Shown here: in pieces, positions 6,483-11,134 of the stretch
How positions within the stretch are numbered: position 1 is the stretch's first letter
Layout of the letters: each line of letters opens with the position of its first letter
Origin: Bacteroidota bacterium
GTDB taxonomy: Bacteria; Bacteroidota; Ignavibacteria; UBA10030
Assembly (NCBI GenBank): GCA_003519375.1
Contig: DOWV01000045.1
Location: 391-11,524 of the forward strand
Direction: 5' to 3'
Length of the DNA: 11,134 bases
Position numbers and translations under genes: made by a program
Notes under the pieces: model-generated
Databases searched by the model: none
Seen by the model: the letters and a program-made list of their open reading frames with translations, nothing else
Told to the model about the DNA's origin: nothing

Positions 6483-7564
6483 AATTCGCAATCACACAAG
6501 ACGGCTTGAATCCGGTTCGTGACAGGGTCGTGAGCGCCATTGTCGATGAATTCGAGCGCCACGGCCACTCCATTTCGAGCGAGTCAAACGGCGTGAGCTT
6601 CATTCTGAATCTCACAGATTTGAAACATCCGCGTGCGGGTCGCAGACGATCTCAATCGGTGTTCATCATCACGGTCGTTGCGGGAGATCATGAGACTGAC
6701 AACATCCGGGCGTTATGCTATTCAACGCTGGTGCGCACGCTGTCCAACCTGCTCATCTATGTGGGGCCTCCGAACGGCTCTCCATTCGAGATCTACTTCA
6801 CCACGCCGGAAGCCGGTTTCTATCATCTTCCATTCGATCCGGCGAACGTCTACGAGCGAATGCTTCCCATTGCAGGATCTCATTACGCGATCGAAAACGA
6901 ATTCAGCACCGACCTGCCGGAACGACTGTGGAGCACGTCACCGGTCGTGGAAAAGATCAAACGGTACGCCAGGGAACTTGACAATCTTGGAGTGCTCCCT
7001 CTCCCCTTTCCTCTCAGGGATGTGCTTGGGGAAGAAGAGTTGAGGCATCTCTATAAGATCTATGGCATCACGGGACTCAGTTACGGCAATCTGAGTGCAC
7101 GCGAGAACATACCGGAGCTTGGCGGCACAACGTTGTGGATGACTGCACGCGGTGTCAACAAAGCGACTATTGCCACGGTCGGGAAGGATGTGCTTCTGGT
7201 GAAAGGTTTTGACTACGGTCGCGGGACGGCGCTGGTGAGCGTTCCCGCTCAGTACGATCCGAAAGCACGGGTCTCCGTCGACGCGGTCGAGCACGAGTGT
7301 ATCTATCGAAACTTTCCCGCTGTGGGCGCCATCGTGCACGTCCATGCCTGGATGGACGATATAGCCTGTACGCGACAAAATTATCCGTGCGGAACGCGCG
7401 AGCTGGCAGAGGAAGTAGTACATCTCCTCTCTCGGACGGACAATCCTTCACGATCTGTTATCGGACTCAAGAACCACGGCCTGACAATCACGGGTCATAC
7501 CCTTGAGGAGATTTTCGATCGGATCCGTGGAAAGCTGCTGACGGAAGTGCCGATGTTCGGATAA
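6479..7564 (+). CDS. Class II aldolase/adducin-family protein with a long unknown N-terminal region
   Basis: 361 residues; ordinary class II aldolases and epimerases of this family have about 200-250. The aldolase domain occupies roughly 180-361: YGNLSAR (202-208), LWMTARGVNK (219-228), Glu271 in VEHECIY as candidate catalytic acid, the zinc pair HVHAW (His287/His289) and the third zinc ligand His333 in KNHGLT. The family makes or breaks C-C bonds next to a ketose/aldehyde carbonyl, or epimerises, with bound Zn2+. Residues 1-170 look like a globular alpha/beta domain I cannot name. ATG 6479 overlaps the decarboxylase stop (ATGA) after AAAGGAG (6464-6470), so the two proteins are probably made in fixed ratio and may act on consecutive intermediates. 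Substrate unknown; head-group sugar or aldehyde chemistry is only a possibility. Confidence 0.83.
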   Translation: MKFAITQDGLNPVRDRVVSAIVDEFERHGHSISSESNGVSFILNLTDLKHPRAGRRRSQSVFIITVVAGDHETDNIRALCYSTLVRTLSNLLIYVGPPNGSPFEIYFTTPEAGFYHLPFDPANVYERMLPIAGSHYAIENEFSTDLPERLWSTSPVVEKIKRYARELDNLGVLPLPFPLRDVLGEEELRHLYKIYGITGLSYGNLSARENIPELGGTTLWMTARGVNKATIATVGKDVLLVKGFDYGRGTALVSVPAQYDPKARVSVDAVEHECIYRNFPAVGAIVHVHAWMDDIACTRQNYPCGTRELAEEVVHLLSRTDNPSRSVIGLKNHGLTITGHTLEEIFDRIRGKLLTEVPMFG

Positions 7565-7573
7565 GGAAATCCC

Positions 7574-8680
7574 ATGACAAACTACTCTTTTCGAATACTG
7601 AAAGCCCAACCGGCAAGGACCGCGTTCACCATCGGGGGTGTCGCTCTCTGCGCTGTTTTGATGCTTTTCCTCCTCTCTGTTTATCGCGGTGTCGCCGACG
7701 GTTCCGTCGAGTATATCCGTCACAACAGGACAGATTTGTGGGTACTCCAGGAGAATACAACAAACATCCTCCGGGGATCTTCCATCCTTTCGACCGGCCA
7801 TGGCAATCTGCTCCGGGAAATCAGCGGAATCCGATCGGTCTCTCCACTTGTGTTCTTTCTTTCCTCCATACGAAAAGGCGAGCGCGGATCGACCGTATAT
7901 TTGACAGGGTACGATCCGGCGACGGGCATTGGAGCTCCTCCCCTCATCACTCAGGGGCGGAATATTCAAAACGACGGAGAAATTGTTCTTGATCGATCGT
8001 TCGCGGCGAAGTCCGGGTTCCACACGGGCGATATCGTCACACTTAAAGGAGATTCGCTTCGTGTTGTCGGTATCAGTGTGCAGACGAATATGTTCGTCGT
8101 CCAGTATGCCTTTGTAACGCTGCGCCAGGCGCAGTCGCTTATCGGTTACCCGGGACTCGTGAGCTGTTATCTCGTGCAAGTGCAGGAACCAGGGACTGTT
8201 GCTTCGATGAAGGAACGGATCCGGGAGGAGATTCCAGGGCTGGAAGTGTACGACCATGACGAGTTCTTGAAGAACAACATCCGCGAAATGCAATCGGGAT
8301 TTCTGCCGCTCCTCTATGTCATCGCCGCTATCGGCGGGATTGTTCTGACGACGATTCTCACGCTCATACTGTCGATAAGCATCCTCGAGCGCCGGAGGGA
8401 CTTCGCTGTGATGAAGACCCTCGGTTCTACACACAGATTCCTTGGCGGGCTGGTTTATGGGCAGGGATTGCAAATCTCGCTCACAGGTTGCGGAGCGGCC
8501 CTGGCATTTTTCTTCCCGATGATCCGTCTCATTGAGGCGATTTCACCCGAAGTCAGTACGAAGACTTCCCTCGAACAGATCGCCGGAGTCTTCCTGACGG
8601 TGTCGGTGATGAGCGGCGTCAGCTCGCTCCTCGCCGCCCGAAAACTCGCACGGATTTACACATTGGAGGCATTCTCATGA
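7574..8680 (+). CDS. ABC transporter permease, FtsX/MacB fold (DevC-like)
   Basis: 368 residues with the MacB/LolC/DevC topology: one transmembrane helix near 17-40, a periplasmic domain of about 200 residues (41-245), then three helices near 248-272, 295-320 and 338-360. The cytoplasmic coupling segment ERRRDFAVMKTLGSTHRFL after the second helix is typical of FtsX-like permeases. Such transporters are mechanotransmitters that extract or export lipids, lipoproteins and peptides rather than import solutes; DevC of cyanobacteria works in glycolipid export. It starts 9 nt after the aldolase behind AAGGAA (7563-7568) and overlaps the ATPase by 4 bp, so the pair forms the transporter. No HlyD/DevB-like adaptor gene is in the window. 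Moving the cluster's lipid product is inferred from context. Confidence 0.88.
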   Translation: MTNYSFRILKAQPARTAFTIGGVALCAVLMLFLLSVYRGVADGSVEYIRHNRTDLWVLQENTTNILRGSSILSTGHGNLLREISGIRSVSPLVFFLSSIRKGERGSTVYLTGYDPATGIGAPPLITQGRNIQNDGEIVLDRSFAAKSGFHTGDIVTLKGDSLRVVGISVQTNMFVVQYAFVTLRQAQSLIGYPGLVSCYLVQVQEPGTVASMKERIREEIPGLEVYDHDEFLKNNIREMQSGFLPLLYVIAAIGGIVLTTILTLILSISILERRRDFAVMKTLGSTHRFLGGLVYGQGLQISLTGCGAALAFFFPMIRLIEAISPEVSTKTSLEQIAGVFLTVSVMSGVSSLLAARKLARIYTLEAFS

Positions 8681-9384
8681 ATGCGCATGCATCGAACGGA
8701 CACTTCATTGATCTGCAGAAGGTCTCGAAGCGTTTTGGCGACAACGGCAACGGTACGACGGCGATCAGCAATGTCTCTCTTTCGTGTTCCGCCGGAGAGT
8801 TGGTCCTGCTGCTTGGGCCAAGTGGAAGCGGGAAAACGACCCTCCTGACATTGATGGCAGGCCTGATCGAGCCGTCGGAAGGACAAGTGTTGCTGTTTGG
8901 AGAAGAAGTGCGGAGCTATTCAGACGGCGAGTTGCAACGCATTCGGGCGCACAGACTGGGATTCATTTTTCAGAATTTTCTGCTCATCGAATCACTCAGC
9001 GTGCTGGAGAATATTGTGCTGGTGCTCCGGTTTGCGGGGATAACGGGATCGCATGCAATCGAAGAAGCGCGGCGCCTCCTTCGCCAATTCTCGATTGAAC
9101 ATCTGTCCGACAAGTCGCCTCTGAAACTCAGTCAGGGAGAGAAACAACGTGTAGCGATCGCCCGTGCAATCGCGAACGGAGGGGAATTGATCATCGCCGA
9201 TGAACCGACGGCAAGTCTTGAATCAAGCCAGGGACTTCAGGTCATCGAGCTTCTTCGGAATCTTGCCCACGCTGGCAACCGGTGTGTTGTTGTCGCGAGC
9301 CACGATCGGCGGCTCGTGGAGTTTGCAGATTGTGTAGTTCGCCTTCGAGACGGAGCAATCGAGGCGCTGGAAGTCCACCGATGA
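8677..9384 (+). CDS. ABC transporter ATP-binding protein (LolD/MacB/DevA-type)
   Basis: 235 residues, normal size for the nucleotide-binding subunit of a MacB/LolD-type system. Walker A GPSGSGKT (47-54), Q-loop FIFQNF (97-101 region), signature LSQGEKQRVAIARAI (151-165), Walker B LIIADEP (171-177) and the H-loop SHD (about 209-211) are all present, so it should hydrolyse ATP. The signature has Gln where LSGGQ has its first Gly, as in some members of this branch. ATG 8677 overlaps the permease stop (ATGA) and GGAGG (8666-8670 region) precedes it. It is the last gene of the plus-strand block and ends 9 bp from the convergent phosphatase gene, leaving no room for a separate terminator. Confidence 0.92.
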   Translation: MNAHASNGHFIDLQKVSKRFGDNGNGTTAISNVSLSCSAGELVLLLGPSGSGKTTLLTLMAGLIEPSEGQVLLFGEEVRSYSDGELQRIRAHRLGFIFQNFLLIESLSVLENIVLVLRFAGITGSHAIEEARRLLRQFSIEHLSDKSPLKLSQGEKQRVAIARAIANGGELIIADEPTASLESSQGLQVIELLRNLAHAGNRCVVVASHDRRLVEFADCVVRLRDGAIEALEVHR

Positions 9385-9393
9385 GCTTAACTG

Positions 9394-10608
9394 CTATTTC
9401 TTCAGTTCGAACGAGTCGAACAGCGAGCCAGTGGCGGTGTGGCATTTGTAGATCAGTTTGTTTCCGTCGACAGTAATAGTCTGAAACAACTGCACTTTCT
9501 CGGCGGTTTTCGCCATGAGATTTTGGTATTTCAGATGGAGTGGATAGTCTTTCGATCCGCTTACCGAAACGACATAGACGGTTCCTTTTTCGCCCGGCGG
9601 TACGACGGCATTATTCTTCAACTTATGACTGCGCGAATAGACATGATCGTGGCCTGTCAGAACAAGATCGACTCCGTATTTGTCAAGGAGCGGGAGAAAT
9701 GCATCCCGCGTCTTTCGATCGTCACGCTCACGTCCCATCGAATAGAGAGGTTGGTGCATGGCAACAACGGTCCAAGTGCAGGAATTCTTCGCAAGGAGTG
9801 ATTCCGTCCACTCTGCTTGCTCGGAAAGTTTCTCGTTGCCGTTGATCATGATGAAGCGCACGCCCTGGTAGTCGAAGCTATACGACGTCTCCTCCAGGCC
9901 TTTCACTCCATTCTCAGGAAGGGTGTAGTGCGCCCGCCAGTAAGGGACAAGCTCCTTCTGGGTTTCGGTACCCTTCGGTTTCGGGTATTCATGATTCCCC
10001 GGAACCATGACGAACGGCGTCACCGTAGGTATGAACCCGAATGAGGTGAATTGTTCAGACCAGAGACTGTCGTACTGGGGATCGCCGATCATGTCGCCCA
10101 CGAAGAGCCAGAAACGTGACTCAGGCGAGGTTCGAAACGTCTCCTGAAAAACTCTCGCGCAATACCGCACGTGGTCGTATTGCGGATCGCCGAAGTATGC
10201 AAAGGTAAAGGGGGCTGGTCCCGGCTTCGCAGTTTTGAATTGCGCCCAGCCGCTCCATACAGAATCATGCCCGACCCGGTAGGCATAGAGGACGTCCGGC
10301 TGGAGACCAGTGACGACCGCTGAATAGTGAAAATCAGGCGTGTTCTTGCGATAAGAAATTCCCTCCTTCTGCGCAACGACCATGCGGGCCTCTTTTGCCA
10401 TATCAGTCCAATCGGAAGCTTTTGCAATCTGGACTTTCCCGTCCGGATACTCACCGAGATTTCGCCATGTCACCGCAATGCTCGTCGCAGGATCGGGGGT
10501 GAGGTTCAGTACGACGCGTTGGGGAGGGTCTTGAGGTCCATATTGCTGTGCAACAGTGACGCTTGCGAACACGACCAGGGCAACGAGAACAAAAGAACGA
10601 TAGCTCAT
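9394..10608 (-). CDS. Secreted purple-acid-phosphatase-like metallophosphoesterase
   Basis: 404 residues. A Sec signal peptide (1-20, ends SVTVAQQ) leads to a fibronectin-like purple acid phosphatase N-terminal domain (about 28-125; PPQRVVLNLTPDPATSIAVTW), then the calcineurin-type catalytic domain. Metal-site motifs are FGDPQYD (139-145), GDMIGD (171-176), GNHEY (204-208), VAMHQPLY (282-289) and GHDHVYSRS (319-327). These bind a dinuclear centre that hydrolyses phosphomonoesters, usually in the periplasm or outside, releasing phosphate. In the second motif the Tyr of GDLxY, which gives true purple enzymes their Fe(III)-tyrosinate, is Gly175, so the metal pair may differ. ATG 10608 follows GGAG 9 nt upstream. 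I see no TTTGAC triple repeat before it, so co-regulation with the lipid block is unproven. Confidence 0.9.
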   Translation of the reverse strand: MSYRSFVLVALVVFASVTVAQQYGPQDPPQRVVLNLTPDPATSIAVTWRNLGEYPDGKVQIAKASDWTDMAKEARMVVAQKEGISYRKNTPDFHYSAVVTGLQPDVLYAYRVGHDSVWSGWAQFKTAKPGPAPFTFAYFGDPQYDHVRYCARVFQETFRTSPESRFWLFVGDMIGDPQYDSLWSEQFTSFGFIPTVTPFVMVPGNHEYPKPKGTETQKELVPYWRAHYTLPENGVKGLEETSYSFDYQGVRFIMINGNEKLSEQAEWTESLLAKNSCTWTVVAMHQPLYSMGRERDDRKTRDAFLPLLDKYGVDLVLTGHDHVYSRSHKLKNNAVVPPGEKGTVYVVSVSGSKDYPLHLKYQNLMAKTAEKVQLFQTITVDGNKLIYKCHTATGSLFDSFELKK

Positions 10609-10743
10609 AATGAATAACTCCTTTCCTTCCCAGAAGTAAACTGAATATGAACTGGAGGCAATGCAATGACGGACTCCCTGTACTGCCCTCGTCTGACATC
10701 CTGACGTATCGGAACGATGCGAGATGATCTACCGCCATCCTTC
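10609..10743 (-). other. 135-bp gap upstream of the phosphatase gene
   Basis: This separates the hydrolase stop from the phosphatase start on the same strand. It holds the phosphatase ribosome site (AAAGGAG, complement of about 10618-10624). I found no strong hairpin terminator, no -35/-10 pair I would defend, and no GTCAAA repeats that would mark the activator site seen in the lipid block. Confidence 0.4.
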
Positions 10744-11134
10744 CTATCGCATCGATTCAATCAACCCCATCTCACGCATCCACTCCTCGCACAAAGGCGT
10801 CCAGAGAGCCGTCGATCCCGGGTTATTCCCGACTCCAATGCTGTGTCCTCCCTGTGGGAAAACGTGGAAGCTCGTCACCACTCCTTTTTCCAGAAGCGCT
10901 TCGTAGAATCTCAAGCTATTGCTGGGATGAACCGACTTGTCGTTGAACGCGCCAACCAGAAAACAAGGCGGGGTTTTCGCTGTCACCTGAAGTTCGAGTG
11001 AATACTTCTCTATCAACTCCAGTGTCGGATTCTCCCCTAGAAGATTCTTGCGACTGCCGGCGTGTGCATACTTTCCCATGCTGACGACCGGCGACACAAG
11101 AATCATGAAGCTCGGCGCAAAGGAGATCTTATCC
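10744..11134 (-). CDS. Alpha/beta hydrolase, acetyl-xylan-esterase/XynB-like, C-terminal part only
   Basis: An open frame of 130 codons runs in from the right edge to TAG at 10744; the N-terminus, including the nucleophile Ser, is outside. The visible segment carries SPVVSMGKYAHAGSR, LLGENP, ELQVTAKTPPCFLVGAFND, VHPSNSLRFYEAL and FPQGGHSIG, matching the C-terminal half of prokaryotic alpha/beta hydrolases often annotated acetyl xylan esterase or endo-xylanase XynB-like. The catalytic Asp is in the AFNDKSVHPSNS loop and the catalytic His in GGHS. Members deacetylate polysaccharides or cleave small esters and are often secreted; location cannot be judged here. An internal Met (minus strand, 11106) should not be taken as the start because homologous sequence (DKISFAPSF) continues upstream of it. 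It reads toward the phosphatase gene, 135 bp away. Confidence 0.82.
   Translation of the reverse strand, partial: DKISFAPSFMILVSPVVSMGKYAHAGSRKNLLGENPTLELIEKYSLELQVTAKTPPCFLVGAFNDKSVHPSNSLRFYEALLEKGVVTSFHVFPQGGHSIGVGNNPGSTALWTPLCEEWMREMGLIESMR

Noticed and set aside
7448..8473. 341-codon minus-strand open frame
   Set aside because: It lies antisense to the aldolase end and the ABC permease, has a low-complexity charged composition and matches no family; the plus-strand permease is clear.
9405..9421. GTTCGA/TCGAAC inverted repeat between the convergent ABC ATPase and phosphatase ends, possible bidirectional terminator
   Set aside because: Arms are only 6 bp, neither strand has a following T-run, and it lies in codons of the phosphatase C-terminus.
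10680..10706. TCTGAC and CCTGAC near the phosphatase gene as further activator sites
   Set aside because: They are on the plus strand, pointing away from the phosphatase start, and are 8 bp apart rather than 11.
1..11134. CRISPR arrays, tRNA/rRNA genes, transposases, phage or toxin-antitoxin genes
   Set aside because: I looked for tandem repeats with spacers, cloverleaf-like segments and recombinase motifs and found none; the space is filled by metabolic genes.

Overview
The window comes from a mid-GC bacterium with compact, strand-coherent operons and clear Shine-Dalgarno sites. The protein families would fit a member of the Bacteroidota/Ignavibacteria/FCB sphere, but nothing here fixes the taxonomy (low confidence). 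There are no RNA genes, insertion sequences, phage genes or CRISPR arrays. Every large gene looks intact, apart from the two cut by the window edges.

Layout. Positions 1-623 (minus) hold the start of a secreted PHP-domain metallohydrolase. Positions 624-922 are a divergent intergenic region carrying a promoter. Positions 923-9384 (plus) are one dense gene block: a 34-residue membrane peptide, a diacylglycerol/lipid kinase, a fusion of a membrane methyltransferase domain with BtaA (the betaine-lipid head-group transferase), a GNAT-fold acyltransferase of the YghO/bacterial ceramide synthase-like type, a fold-III PLP decarboxylase, a class II aldolase with a long N-terminal extension, and a MacB/DevC-type ABC permease with its ATPase. 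Many junctions overlap or nearly touch (43 bp, 4 bp, 9 bp, 4 bp). Positions 9394-10608 (minus) encode a secreted purple-acid-phosphatase-like phosphoesterase, converging on the ABC ATPase. Positions 10744-11134 (minus) are the C-terminal part of an alpha/beta hydrolase.

The most striking feature is not a gene. Two nearly identical promoters drive the block, one before the small peptide (841-897) and one before the decarboxylase (4993-5049). Each has three TTTGAC-like hexamers at an exact 11-bp pitch (TTTGAC-N5-TTTGAC-N5-CRTGAC), then a TA(GG/TC)TTAC -10-like element at the same distance, with a start codon 33-34 nt further on. Direct repeats at 11-bp pitch are typical of PhoB/PhoP (OmpR-family) sites. 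Together with BtaA, the hallmark of phosphorus-free membrane lipid made under phosphate starvation, and the flanking phosphatase-type enzymes, this suggests a phosphate-limitation lipid-remodelling regulon.

Working model (inference). BtaA transfers a 3-amino-3-carboxypropyl group from S-adenosylmethionine to diacylglycerol. The co-regulated PLP decarboxylase belongs to the same fold as carboxynorspermidine decarboxylase, which removes the carboxyl from exactly that kind of group. The cluster could therefore make a decarboxylated, aminopropyl-headed ether lipid, further N-methylated by the fused domain or N-acylated by the GNAT protein, and moved by the ABC transporter, instead of or beside the usual DGTS. 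The class II aldolase has no obvious place in this scheme and may mean an additional head-group step.
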